Assembly: GCF_000686885.1 (NCBI RefSeq)
Contig: NZ_JMLU01000021.1
Location: 1-64,000, forward strand
Reading direction: 5' to 3'
Length of the DNA stretch: 64,000 bases
Source: Flavobacterium sasangense DSM 21067
Lineage (GTDB): Bacteria; Bacteroidota; Bacteroidia; Flavobacteriales; Flavobacteriaceae
Positions 1 through 7,570 of the stretch are shown one piece after another (position 1 is the first letter of the stretch; each line of letters begins with the position of its first letter). Made by a program: the position numbers and the translations under genes. The notes beneath the pieces were generated by a model that had not been told where the DNA came from, searched no databases, and saw nothing but the letters and a program-made list of their open reading frames with translations.

Positions 1-57
1 ACAAGCGTCAATTTTTTTACTTGATACATCAAGTCCTACAGCATACTTTAAATTCAT
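1..57 (-). mobile_element. IS110-family transposase, N-terminal fragment (runs off window)
   Basis: The minus strand from 57 down to the window edge reads 19 residues beginning MNLKYAVGLDVSSKKIDAC. This matches the start of the RuvC-like (DEDD) domain of IS110-family transposases, where the Asp of the GLDVS motif is the first catalytic acidic residue. Only the first 19 codons are in the window, so intactness cannot be judged. The start is the ATG at 55-57. The roughly 240 bp upstream carry no gene and hold a structured region described separately. The family call rests on a short motif and could in principle be another RuvC-fold transposase of the same superfamily. Confidence 0.72.
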
Positions 58-164
58 AACTCTTTGATTTTTAGATAAACAAAAAATTACAGTAGACTTT
101 GCTCATTTTTTATACAGCATCTTTCTATTAAAGCAAGTGCTTAAGTACTATTGTGACTATAATG

Positions 165-264
165 TAATTAAAACCAAGTAGATTACCCTAGTGTATGCAA
201 TATCATCTATGATGTATTTCGCCCCGATAGTATTTTGCAACTTGGTTTTGTTTATCAATTATTA
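165..264 (-). ncRNA. Candidate IS110 bridge (guide) RNA in the leading end of the element
   Basis: Seen: a perfect 10-bp inverted repeat (AAAACCAAGT at 170-179, ACTTGGTTTT at 240-249) encloses a second pair (TGCAA 196-200 with TTGCA 235-239) and an inner hairpin near 201-214. On the minus strand this gives nested stems with a one-sided 16-nt internal loop (180-195). A promoter-like TATCTTTG lies just upstream at 271-278. Known: elements of the IS110 group transcribe a bridge RNA with internal guide loops from the non-coding end upstream of the transposase. Inferred: this is that RNA. Its exact ends are unknown, and a second near-palindrome at 136-149 may belong to it. Confidence 0.45.
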
Positions 265-270
265 CTATTT

Positions 271-278
271 CAAAGATA
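271..278 (-). promoter_or_regulatory. Bacteroidetes -7 box upstream of the candidate IS110 RNA
   Basis: The minus strand reads TATCTTTG, an exact match to the Bacteroidetes TAnnTTTG consensus. A TTTG at 304-307 could be the -33 element, but the 25-bp spacing is longer than usual. A start of transcription near 264 would place the 10-bp stem at the very beginning of the RNA. Confidence 0.45.
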
Positions 279-310
279 AATAATTCATATTTTTAAATCT
301 TAACAAAGAT

Positions 311-432
311 ATGAGCCCCGATGGGAGTGAAAATCTTTTTTCTTTTTTGTTGCCTTCGAGTGCCTCAGGCAACAAAAAAGAAAACCTCGAGCAACAAAAA
401 AGAAAAAATTGTAGCGGACAGCGGGACTAAAA
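311..432. repeat. Intergenic repeat with long inverted and direct repeats
   Basis: The stretch begins AGCCCCGATGGGAGTG and ends near GTAGCGGACAGCGGGA, with a core in which TTTTCTTTTTTGTTGCC (338-354) faces GGCAACAAAAAAGAAAA (368-384). A second CGAGCAACAAAAAAGAAAA copy follows at 388-406. From memory, intergenic elements with such AGCCCCGAT and GCGGACAGCGGGA ends are common in Flavobacterium, but this was not checked. The core can form a strong hairpin. The element lies between the IS110 end and the permease gene. Confidence 0.55.
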
Positions 433-469
433 GTCTTTATGGAATGTGGGATATATGCTTCTAAAAAAA

Positions 470-1702
470 TTAATCGAAACGTATTGCTTTTACTGGTGAA
501 ATCTTGGTGATGATATAAGATGGAATTAATAATACCAGCAAACAAACAATCACGGTTCCGATATTTAATAATGCGATGTGAAGTAAATTGATACTTACTG
601 GCGCTTCGTTTACGTAATAGTTTTCGGGATTGAGTTGGATTACGCCGAAGAATTTTTGAATTACTAATAAAGAAATAGCGATTAGATTTCCCCAAAATAA
701 TCCGCGAGCGATTAAATAGAAAGCGTTGTACAAAAATATTTTTCGGACATTCCAGTTGTTGGCGCCCATAGCTTTTAGAATTCCGATCATTTGGGTGCGC
801 TCTAAAATTAGGACTAATAATGCGACTACCATATTAATAGTAGCTACGACAATCATTACGATTAGAATAACCAGAATGTTGAAATCGAACAATTTTAGCC
901 ATTCGAAAATACTATAATATTTTTCTTCGATGGTGATGCTATTATAAGTAGGCGGAATTTCTTTGTAGACTTCCTCGCCTTTTTCTTTGATTTTGGAGAA
1001 ATCGTCTACAAAAACTTCGAATGCTCCAACTTCTGTTGGCTGCCATTTGTTGATGAGTTGCACGTGGCGAATATCACCTATTATATAAGTAGCATCGAAT
1101 TCTTGAAAACCTGAGTTGAAAATTCCAGTGATTAGGAAGTTTCTTTTATTAGGAAGTTTTCCGTTTTCTTTCATGAAAAAGGTTAGAAACTTATCGCCTA
1201 CTTTTAAATGCAGCCGTTTAGCTAAATATTCCGAAATCAGAACTTCGGTATTGAGTTCGGATTTTAGATTTGGGATTTTACCATCGACTAGATATTCTTC
1301 TAGATTGGTAAAATTATAATCTTTCCCAACACCTTTATATATGATGCCTTCGAACGCTTTTTCTGTACGAATGATTCCGGCTTTGCTTGCAACCGCTTGC
1401 ACATGACTGATGCCTTCTACATTTTTGAATTTAGGATAGAAACTTTGATTGATAGAAATAGGCTCGGTAGTGACTTGCGATTGATTATCATCGAAATTAG
1501 AAATAATAATGTGTCCGTTGAAAGCTGAAACTTTCTCGCGAATTTTATCTTGAAGTCCAACACCTGTAGCCACCGCCATAATCATCATAATAATTCCGAT
1601 GGCAATTGCCGTAATCGCAATTTTTATAATTGGCGAAGAAATACTACTTTTATAACTTTTAGCAGCAATTAGTCTTTTGGCTATGAAATATTCTAAATTC
1701 AA
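470..1702 (-). CDS. FtsX/LolC-like ABC transporter permease
   Basis: This protein of about 410 residues has the layout of MacB/LolC/FtsX permeases. A first membrane helix (ITAIAIGIIMMIMAVATGVG, residues about 25-45) is followed by a periplasmic domain of about 200 residues and three C-terminal helices with the FtsX signature (VALLVLILERTQMIGILKAMGA). It probably works with a separate ATPase in lipoprotein or envelope traffic. No ATPase gene is adjacent. The best start is TTG at 1700-1702, giving LNLEYFIAKR, which aligns with the usual start of such proteins. The ATG 150 bp further upstream would bury the start inside the divergent gene. Only 7 bp separate the two start codons. Confidence 0.85.
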   Translation of the reverse strand: MNLEYFIAKRLIAAKSYKSSISSPIIKIAITAIAIGIIMMIMAVATGVGLQDKIREKVSAFNGHIIISNFDDNQSQVTTEPISINQSFYPKFKNVEGISHVQAVASKAGIIRTEKAFEGIIYKGVGKDYNFTNLEEYLVDGKIPNLKSELNTEVLISEYLAKRLHLKVGDKFLTFFMKENGKLPNKRNFLITGIFNSGFQEFDATYIIGDIRHVQLINKWQPTEVGAFEVFVDDFSKIKEKGEEVYKEIPPTYNSITIEEKYYSIFEWLKLFDFNILVILIVMIVVATINMVVALLVLILERTQMIGILKAMGANNWNVRKIFLYNAFYLIARGLFWGNLIAISLLVIQKFFGVIQLNPENYYVNEAPVSINLLHIALLNIGTVIVCLLVLLIPSYIITKISPVKAIRFD

Positions 1703-1709
1703 GGTTTTT

Positions 1710-2942
1710 ATGACATCTAAATTATTTTTCAAAAGTACATTATTATTTTTTTCTTTACTAATCGTTTCGTGTGGAAGTAGTAAAAAGGCTATTCCGCAGA
1801 AAAAATCGAGTAGTGATAATGTGACTTTGACTTCCACTTCAACTGATGTCACTTTTAAAACCGGAGCCGAAAACTTTGAAAGTTATTTGCCACTATTGAA
1901 GGATAAACGTGTTGGAATAGTTACGAATCAGACAGGAATTCTTTCAAAAGAGAAGCATTTGGTTGATTTTTTAATCGAACAAAACATCAATCTTCAGAAA
2001 ATTTATGCACCTGAACACGGTTTTAGAGGAACCGCTGATGCTGGCGAATTAATCGTGGATGGAAAAGACACCAAAACAAATTTGCCGATTATTTCCCTTT
2101 ACGGAAACAACAAAAAGCCAAAACCAGAGCAATTGGAAGGAATTGATATCTTGGTTTTTGATTTACAAGATGTGGGCGCGCGATTTTACACTTATATATC
2201 TTCGTTACATTATGTGATGGAAGCTTGTGCTGAAAACAATATTCCGCTTTTGGTTTTAGACCGACCAAATCCGAATGGAACTATTATTGATGGTCCAATT
2301 TTAGAAAAGGAACACACAAGTTTTGTTGGGATGCATGAAATTCCAGTTTTGCATGGAATGACGATTGGCGAATATGCAAAAATGATTAATGGCGAAAAAT
2401 GGCTAAAAGATAGCTTGCAATGTGATTTAAAAGTAGCGCCTTGTTTGAACTATTCGCACGATATGAAATATAGCTTACCTGTGAAGCCTTCGCCTAATTT
2501 ACCAAATGATCAATCGATTAATTTATATGCGAGTTTGTGCTTTTTTGAAGGCACGAATGTAAGCTTAGGTCGCGGAACGGAGAAACAATTCCAAATTTAC
2601 GGTTCGCCCTTGTTACCTGAAAGTGAATTTGATTTTAGCTTTACTCCGCAACCTAATTTTGGAGCAAAAGACCCCGTTCATAATGGAAAATTATGCTTTG
2701 GAGAAGATTTAACCGAGATTAGAAAAATACACCGATTGGAATTAAAATGGTTATTGAAAGCTTACGAAAACACAGCAGATAAAACCGTTTTCTTCAATGA
2801 TTTCTTCACCAAATTAGCTGGAACCAAAAAACTCCGTGAACAAATTGAAGCCGGAATGACCGAAAAAGAAATTAGAAAAACTTGGCATGAAGGTTTGGAA
2901 CAGTTTAAGGAAGTTAGAAAGAAGTATTTGATTTATGAGTGA
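1710..2942 (+). CDS. namZ: NamZ-type exo-beta-N-acetylmuramidase lipoprotein (DUF1343)
   Basis: The start at 1710 gives a lipoprotein signal (MTSKLFFKSTLLFFSLLIVSC) with a lipobox ending at Cys21, so the mature protein is probably membrane-anchored. The rest matches the DUF1343/NamZ family, with VGIVTNQTGI, IYAPEHGFRG, VFDLQDVGARFYTY and FFEGTNVSLGRGTE in order. Family members release terminal MurNAc from peptidoglycan fragments and serve cell-wall recycling. An alternative ATG at 1683 would add nine residues and overlap the divergent permease gene. The gene stands head to head with that gene, so their promoters must overlap the opposite coding sequence. Confidence 0.9.
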   Translation: MTSKLFFKSTLLFFSLLIVSCGSSKKAIPQKKSSSDNVTLTSTSTDVTFKTGAENFESYLPLLKDKRVGIVTNQTGILSKEKHLVDFLIEQNINLQKIYAPEHGFRGTADAGELIVDGKDTKTNLPIISLYGNNKKPKPEQLEGIDILVFDLQDVGARFYTYISSLHYVMEACAENNIPLLVLDRPNPNGTIIDGPILEKEHTSFVGMHEIPVLHGMTIGEYAKMINGEKWLKDSLQCDLKVAPCLNYSHDMKYSLPVKPSPNLPNDQSINLYASLCFFEGTNVSLGRGTEKQFQIYGSPLLPESEFDFSFTPQPNFGAKDPVHNGKLCFGEDLTEIRKIHRLELKWLLKAYENTADKTVFFNDFFTKLAGTKKLREQIEAGMTEKEIRKTWHEGLEQFKEVRKKYLIYE

Positions 2943-2977
2943 TGTTAGGTGATGGAAGATTTTAAAATTATATTATT

Positions 2978-3244
2978 ATGAAATTAGTGATTTTGATTAC
3001 AGAAGAAATACTTTTAGGGAAATTTATTTTTACCTTTTTACTTGGTTTATTATTTATCAGTTTTGGATATTTTTTTCTAAAAAAAGACAACAAAAATTCT
3101 ATGAGGAAAACGGACATAGACGAAAATAAATATAATTCATATTACAACAAAGTGAATCATCATAAAAACTTAATTGCAATATTTTTAGGATTTTTTATAA
3201 TTATGCTTTCAATGATTTTCTTATATCAGTATTTAACTTTTTAA
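2978..3244 (+). CDS. Small two-helix membrane protein, unknown function
   Basis: This 88-residue protein has a hydrophobic helix at about residues 13-33 (KFIFTFLLGLLFISFGYFFL), a charged middle containing a KTDIDENKYNSYYN stretch, and a second helix at about 65-85. No family was recognised. It follows the NamZ gene by 35 bp on the same strand and may be cotranscribed. The hydrophobic pattern and clean ATG support a real gene, but its role is open. Confidence 0.6.
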   Translation: MKLVILITEEILLGKFIFTFLLGLLFISFGYFFLKKDNKNSMRKTDIDENKYNSYYNKVNHHKNLIAIFLGFFIIMLSMIFLYQYLTF

Positions 3245-3432
3245 AATTTAGAAATACAAATAAATCCTTAAGTGACAACTTTCCTCCATTTCATTCAAAT
3301 ATTAAAAGCACTGATGATTTATTATGAATAATGGAAGATGGAAAAATGGAACACAAATTTACAAATTATCACAAATTATATAAAGAGATTCCTAACGGAA
3401 TGACAAGATTGCGGATAAAACTGAACATTAAT

Positions 3433-3448
3433 CCCGATAGCTATCGGG
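3433..3448. repeat. 16-bp perfect palindrome, CCCGATAGCTATCGGG
   Basis: A perfect palindrome in the 220-bp gap between the small membrane protein gene and the YkgJ-like gene. From memory, CCCGATAGC/GCTATCGGG palindromes recur between genes in Flavobacteriaceae. It could act as a terminator stem or be a small dispersed repeat. The rest of the gap (3245-3465) shows no convincing gene. Confidence 0.5.
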
Positions 3449-3465
3449 AGAACACTGACCACTTA

Positions 3466-3963
3466 CTAAAGAGGCAACTTCTCCTTCATTTTCTCCACAA
3501 TATTAAATGCAGCTGGACAAATCGCAACATTTAGCAAAGTTAAATCGGTGATTTGTTGGAATTTTTTTCTATCTGTGTGTGGGAATTCTCGACAGGCTTT
3601 TGGGCGCACATCGTAGATGAAACATTTGTTGTCGCTATCTAAAAACGTACATGGAACACTTTTTAACACATAATCTTGGTCTTCATCTATACGAAGATAT
3701 TGGTCAATAAACTGTTGTGGTTTTTGACGCAAACTTTTAGAAATTCGTTCAATATCTGCCGAAGTAAATAACGGCCCCGTTGTTTTGCAACAATTGGCAC
3801 ACTCTAAACAATCCGTTTTTTTGAATTCGGCATCGTGTAAATCTTGCATTACATAATCCAAATTCTTGGGTGTTTTCTTTTTTAGCTTGTCAAAATACTT
3901 TTTGGTTTCGATATGTGTATCTTTGGCAAGTTTTCCGAGTTCGTTTAAATTTGGCTTTAGCAT
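3466..3963 (-). CDS. YkgJ-family zinc/iron cysteine-cluster protein
   Basis: The 165-residue protein carries the cysteine-cluster pattern of the YkgJ (CxxCxxCC) family: C52, C55, C58 and C59 in DCLECANCCK, then VPCTFLDSDNKCFIYDVRPKAC and AICP. Such clusters are thought to bind zinc or an Fe-S centre; the biochemical role is not established. The ATG at 3961-3963 (MLKPNLNELGK) is preferred over a TTG seven codons upstream because it sits at the usual family start. The gene is divergent from the methyltransferase gene, with an octamer repeat between them. Confidence 0.82.
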   Translation of the reverse strand: MLKPNLNELGKLAKDTHIETKKYFDKLKKKTPKNLDYVMQDLHDAEFKKTDCLECANCCKTTGPLFTSADIERISKSLRQKPQQFIDQYLRIDEDQDYVLKSVPCTFLDSDNKCFIYDVRPKACREFPHTDRKKFQQITDLTLLNVAICPAAFNIVEKMKEKLPL

Positions 3964-3994
3964 TTTATGAATTTTCTTCTGCAAAGTTAAACAA

Positions 3995-4033
3995 CTTTTA
4001 AACTCCTAAACCTTTAAACTTTTAAACTTTTTT
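3995..4033. repeat. Octamer tandem repeat, CTTTTAAA type, just before a start codon
   Basis: Five units of 8 bp begin with C at 3995, 4003, 4011, 4019 and 4027: CTTTTAAA, CTCCTAAA, CCTTTAAA, CTTTTAAA and CTTTTTTA. The array touches the ATG of the methyltransferase at 4034. The same octamer in opposite orientation precedes queA at 20380-20419. Changes in copy number would alter the 5' leader length. Confidence 0.7.
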
Positions 4034-4741
4034 ATGAAAGACCTTTTCGGAAAAGCCATTTTAGATTACCAAACGAATAATTCTCCCGAAGATTTAATCA
4101 CAGAAACTTCTATTTCAGAAGCGGATGAAATGAGCGTTACTTATTTGTTTCGTGATTTTAAAGACATGCCAAAATTGGAACAAAAAGCGTTACAATTGGC
4201 CAAAGGAAAAGTATTAGACGTAGGTTGCGGTGCTGGAAGTCATGCTTTGTATTTACAAGAAAAAGGTTTTGAGGTTACGGCAATTGATATTTCAGAAAAC
4301 GCGATTAAAGCTTGTGAATTAAGAGGTTTGAAAAACTGTAAAGTTTCGGATGTATTGAATTTAGATACTTCAGAGAAATTTGACACTATATTACTTTTAA
4401 TGAACGGAACTGGAATTTTTGGAAAAATGAATCAGATTTCGAAGTTCTTGCAAAAACTAAAATCACTTTTAAACGAAGGCGGACAAATTTTAATTGATAG
4501 TTCGGACTTAATTTATATGTACGACCAAGACGAAGATGGCGCTTACGAAGTTCCTGCTAATGGATATTATGGTGAATTAACCTTCAGTATTCAATATAAA
4601 GGAGAAACCGAAGACACTTTTGATTGGCTATATTTGGATTACAACACGCTACAAAATGCCGCGATTTCTAATGGTTTAGAATGCGAATTGATTTTGGAAG
4701 GAAAGCATTTTGATTATTTGGCGAAGCTGACTAATCTTTAA
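4034..4741 (+). CDS. Class I SAM-dependent methyltransferase
   Basis: The 235-residue protein has the Rossmann methyltransferase core. Motif I is VLDVGCGAGSHALYL at about residues 61-75, followed by the acidic end of strand beta2 (VTAIDIS) and a later LLLMNGTGIFG segment. Substrate cannot be told from the sequence. The start is the ATG directly after the octamer array. The protein is complete and soluble, and the downstream gene is convergent. Confidence 0.85.
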   Translation: MKDLFGKAILDYQTNNSPEDLITETSISEADEMSVTYLFRDFKDMPKLEQKALQLAKGKVLDVGCGAGSHALYLQEKGFEVTAIDISENAIKACELRGLKNCKVSDVLNLDTSEKFDTILLLMNGTGIFGKMNQISKFLQKLKSLLNEGGQILIDSSDLIYMYDQDEDGAYEVPANGYYGELTFSIQYKGETEDTFDWLYLDYNTLQNAAISNGLECELILEGKHFDYLAKLTNL

Positions 4742-4828
4742 TCGGAAACACATAGCCACAATAGTTTTCTTTTTGAGCGAAAAGGCATTTCACTTTACAT
4801 AGAAATCAATAGAGAAACTTAAAACAGA

Positions 4829-4884
4829 AACACAGATTAAAGAAATTAGATGAATTTTTAAAATTTCTTAAATCTGTGTTCCAA
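4829..4884. repeat. Imperfect inverted repeat, AACACAGATT / AATCTGTGTT type
   Basis: AAACACAGATTAAAGAAATT at the left faces AATTTCTTAAATCTGTGTT at the right, so the element can fold on itself. It lies between the convergent methyltransferase and queE genes and may serve as a transcription end. A related copy (GGAACACAGATTTGAGAAAT) occurs at 10269-10310, which suggests a dispersed repeat family. Confidence 0.55.
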
Positions 4885-4907
4885 AAAAATTGAATTTGAA
4901 ATTTCCG

Positions 4908-5540
4908 TTATGGAATATTCAAATATTTATGCGTTTGCAACGAAACTCTCCATTTCGGATTATTCATTACATATTCTACAATTAAAGGTGTCATTTCTTC
5001 TTTTTTGCTCCACTCGGGTTGTAAAAACAAAATGGCGTTTGGATTTACTTTAGCCGCTTGTTCTTCTGCAAAAATGAAATCATGTTTGTTGTAGATGATT
5101 ACTTTTAATTCGTTGGCAATATCATAAGCACTTTGAACAGGTAATTTATTTTTCTTTGGCGACAAACAAAACCAATCCCAAGTTCCAGAAACTTCATACG
5201 CTCCAGAAGTTTCAATATGTACTTTTAAATTTTGTGCTTTTAATTTAGAAGTCAATAACGTCATATCCCAAGTCAAAGGTTCTCCACCAGTCACAACAAC
5301 CGTGTCAGCGTACTTTTTAGCATTGGCAACAATAATATCGGTATTCGTTGGTGGATGCAATGCTGCATTCCAACTTTCTTTCACATCGCACCAATGGCAA
5401 CCTACATCGCAACCGCCAATTCTTATAAAATAAGCTGCTGTTCCTGTGTGATAACCTTCACCTTGAATCGTGTAAAACTCCTCCATTAAAGGCAACATTT
5501 CGCCTTTTTCAACCGCTAATTGTACTTCTTTCTGTAACAT
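4908..5540 (-). CDS. queE: 7-carboxy-7-deazaguanine synthase QueE
   Basis: QueE is a radical SAM enzyme that turns 6-carboxytetrahydropterin into 7-carboxy-7-deazaguanine for queuosine. The 210-residue protein shows EEFYTIQGEGYHTGTAAYFIR and then the Fe-S cysteines C44, C48 and C51 in GGCDVGCHWC. VVVTGGEPL and HIETSGAYEV follow, all as in the family. The start at 5540 (MLQKEVQLAV) is preferred because the ten residues upstream are not family-like. QueA of the same pathway is encoded at 19320-20369, not in an operon with it. Confidence 0.93.
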   Translation of the reverse strand: MLQKEVQLAVEKGEMLPLMEEFYTIQGEGYHTGTAAYFIRIGGCDVGCHWCDVKESWNAALHPPTNTDIIVANAKKYADTVVVTGGEPLTWDMTLLTSKLKAQNLKVHIETSGAYEVSGTWDWFCLSPKKNKLPVQSAYDIANELKVIIYNKHDFIFAEEQAAKVNPNAILFLQPEWSKKEEMTPLIVEYVMNNPKWRVSLQTHKYLNIP

Positions 5541-5570
5541 TTCAAATAAAAATAGTGGGCAAAGATACAA

Positions 5571-5605
5571 CTTGGAAGTTAGAATTTAGAAATAAGAAGT
5601 TAGAA
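5571..5605. repeat. Degenerate heptamer array (GTTAGAA type)
   Basis: Five consecutive 7-bp units read CTTGGAA, GTTAGAA, TTTAGAA, ATAAGAA and GTTAGAA. The array lies between the divergent queE and HerA-like genes. The unit resembles the one inserted into the metH coding region at 41107-41134 (AGTTGGA/AGTTAGA). Confidence 0.6.
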
Positions 5606-5629
5606 ATTGATTTTACACTTGAACTTGTT

Positions 5630-5661
5630 CTTGAAATTTCCTTCGATTTTAACTACATTTG
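5630..5661 (+). promoter_or_regulatory. Promoter of the HerA-like ATPase operon
   Basis: TACATTTG at 5654-5661 matches TAnnTTTG exactly, and CTTG at 5630-5633 sits 20 bp upstream in the -33 position. The predicted start of transcription is near 5668, about 13 bp before the ATG at 5681. Confidence 0.6.
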
Positions 5662-5680
5662 AAATTCAAAATACATCAAA

Positions 5681-7198
5681 ATGAGCAAGACAGAAGATTT
5701 TAGCAAACATATAAACGAGGGCTACGCTTGTAAAGGCGAATTCATTACATTAGGTGGTGGAATTTTAGATGGCGAAGCGGTTCCAAATACCCACGTAAAC
5801 ATTCCACTAAAAACCTTAAACCGTCACGGATTAATTGCAGGTGCAACTGGAACTGGAAAAACCAAAACCATTCAAGTATTATCGGAACAATTATCTTTAA
5901 ATGGAGTTCCTGTTTTGATGATGGATATTAAAGGAGATTTCTCTGGAATTGCAATGCCAGGTGAAGAAAAATCATTCATTACAGAACGTCATGCTAAAAT
6001 TTCAATTCCATACGAAACAAAAGCTTTTCCTGTGGAATTAATGACCATTTCAGAACAAAACGGAGTTCGATTAAGAGCTACTGTTTCTGAATTTGGACCT
6101 GTTTTATTCTCTCGAATTTTAGATTTGAACGACACGCAATCTGGCGTAGTTTCCATCATTTTTAAATATTGCGATGATAATAGTTTGCCTTTATTAGATT
6201 TAAAAGATTTCAAAAAAGTACTTAATTACGCAACCGAAGAAGGAAAAGCAGAGTTTGAAGCCGAATACGGAAGAATTTCAACCAGTTCAACCGGTTCCAT
6301 TTTGAGAAAAGTTATCGAATTAGAACAACAAGGTGCGGAATTATTCTTTGGCGAAAAATCATTCGACATCCAAGATTTAATGCGAGTTGACGAAAACGGA
6401 AATGGCTACGTGAACATCATGCGTTTGACAGATATTCAAGACAAGCCGAAATTATTCTCGACTTTCATGTTGAGTTTGTTAGCCGAAATTTACAACACCA
6501 TGCCAGAACAAGGCGATGCTGGACGACCAGAATTAGTAATTTTCATTGATGAAGCCCATTTGATTTTTGACGAAGCCAGCAAAGCATTATTAAATCAAAT
6601 TGAAACGATTGTGAAATTAATTCGTTCGAAAGGAATTGGAGTTTATTTCATTACGCAAAATCCAATGGATGTTCCAACAGGCGTTTTGGCGCAATTAGGT
6701 TTAAAAATTCAACATGCGTTGAGAGCTTTCACGGCAAACGACAGAAAAGCAATTAAAATGACAGCTGAAAATTATCCCGATACTGATTTTTATGAAACCG
6801 ATGAAGTGCTAACTTCGTTAGGAATTGGAGAAGCTTTTGTAACCGCATTAAGCGAAAAAGGAACGCCAACGCCATTAGTAGCCACCATGATGCGAGCGCC
6901 TATGAGTAGAATGGATGTTTTAACAGAAAGTGAAATTGAAGCAAGTATCACAAAATCGAAATTAGCAAAAAAATATAACGAAGTTGTTGACCGAGATAGC
7001 GCTTACGAAATGCTAAACAAAAAAATTGCTGAAGCACAAGAAGTCGCAGCCGAACAAGAAGCCGAAAAACCAACCAGAAAAGCAAAAGAAGAACCAAGTA
7101 CAACAGAAGTTATTGGAAAATCGATTACCAAAGTAGTAACAAGCGCTAGTTTTATTCGAGGCGCTTTTGGTCTATTAATGAAAATGTTCAAGAAATAA
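5681..7198 (+). CDS. HerA/FtsK-like ATPase, DUF853 (YjgR) family
   Basis: This 505-residue P-loop ATPase has the Walker A GATGTGKT at residues 54-61 and a Walker B LVIFIDEAH near 283-291. It also contains ILRKVIELEQQGAELFFGEKSFD and FITQNPMDVP, typical of the DUF853 (YjgR) branch of the HerA/VirB4-like superfamily. Its cellular role is unclear; related ATPases pump or translocate DNA. The C-terminal 70 residues are a charged linker (EVAAEQEAEKPTRKAKEE) and a final basic helix. The stop codon overlaps the next ATG (TAATG), so the two genes are probably translationally coupled. Confidence 0.85.
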   Translation: MSKTEDFSKHINEGYACKGEFITLGGGILDGEAVPNTHVNIPLKTLNRHGLIAGATGTGKTKTIQVLSEQLSLNGVPVLMMDIKGDFSGIAMPGEEKSFITERHAKISIPYETKAFPVELMTISEQNGVRLRATVSEFGPVLFSRILDLNDTQSGVVSIIFKYCDDNSLPLLDLKDFKKVLNYATEEGKAEFEAEYGRISTSSTGSILRKVIELEQQGAELFFGEKSFDIQDLMRVDENGNGYVNIMRLTDIQDKPKLFSTFMLSLLAEIYNTMPEQGDAGRPELVIFIDEAHLIFDEASKALLNQIETIVKLIRSKGIGVYFITQNPMDVPTGVLAQLGLKIQHALRAFTANDRKAIKMTAENYPDTDFYETDEVLTSLGIGEAFVTALSEKGTPTPLVATMMRAPMSRMDVLTESEIEASITKSKLAKKYNEVVDRDSAYEMLNKKIAEAQEVAAEQEAEKPTRKAKEEPSTTEVIGKSITKVVTSASFIRGAFGLLMKMFKK

Positions 7199-7566
7199 TG
7201 AAAGGATTTATTACAATTGGATTACTTATACTTTCTAATGTTTTTATGACATTAGCTTGGTATGGTCATCTAAAATTCAAAGAATTAAAGTGGTTCGAAA
7301 ACGCTGGATTAATAACAATTGTATTAATCAGTTGGGGATTGGCTTTATTTGAATATTTCTTTCAAGTTCCTGCGAATAAAATTGGTTATGAAGGCAACGG
7401 CGGTCCGTTTTCATTAATGCAACTGAAAGTGATACAAGAAGTAATTACTTTGGTAATTTTTGTGATTTTCTCAATGGTTTTCTTTAAGAACGAAACTTTT
7501 AGATGGAATCACGCAGTAGGATTCTGTTTTTTAGTATTGGCAGTTTATTTTATATTTAAGAAGTAA
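7198..7566 (+). CDS. DMT-family small membrane protein (DUF486)
   Basis: The 122-residue protein has four hydrophobic helices (about 3-22, 35-53, 78-97 and 103-120). It matches the DUF486 family in the motifs NVFMTLAWYGHLKF, SWGLALFEYFFQVPANKIGY and LMQLKVIQEVITL. DUF486 proteins resemble half-size drug/metabolite transporters; no substrate is known. The gene overlaps the ATPase gene by one base and is followed after 4 bp by a cupin gene on the same strand. Confidence 0.85.
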   Translation: MKGFITIGLLILSNVFMTLAWYGHLKFKELKWFENAGLITIVLISWGLALFEYFFQVPANKIGYEGNGGPFSLMQLKVIQEVITLVIFVIFSMVFFKNETFRWNHAVGFCFLVLAVYFIFKK

Positions 7567-7570
7567 TAAA

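Noticed and set aside
300-695. 131-codon minus-strand frame across the intergenic repeat
   Set aside because: It runs through a repeat rich in Lys/Phe codons and overlaps the end of the permease gene in another frame; no protein features.
470-1852. Longer start of the permease at 1852
   Set aside because: The added 50 residues lie antisense inside the NamZ gene and have no membrane-protein logic; the TTG at 1702 fits the family start.
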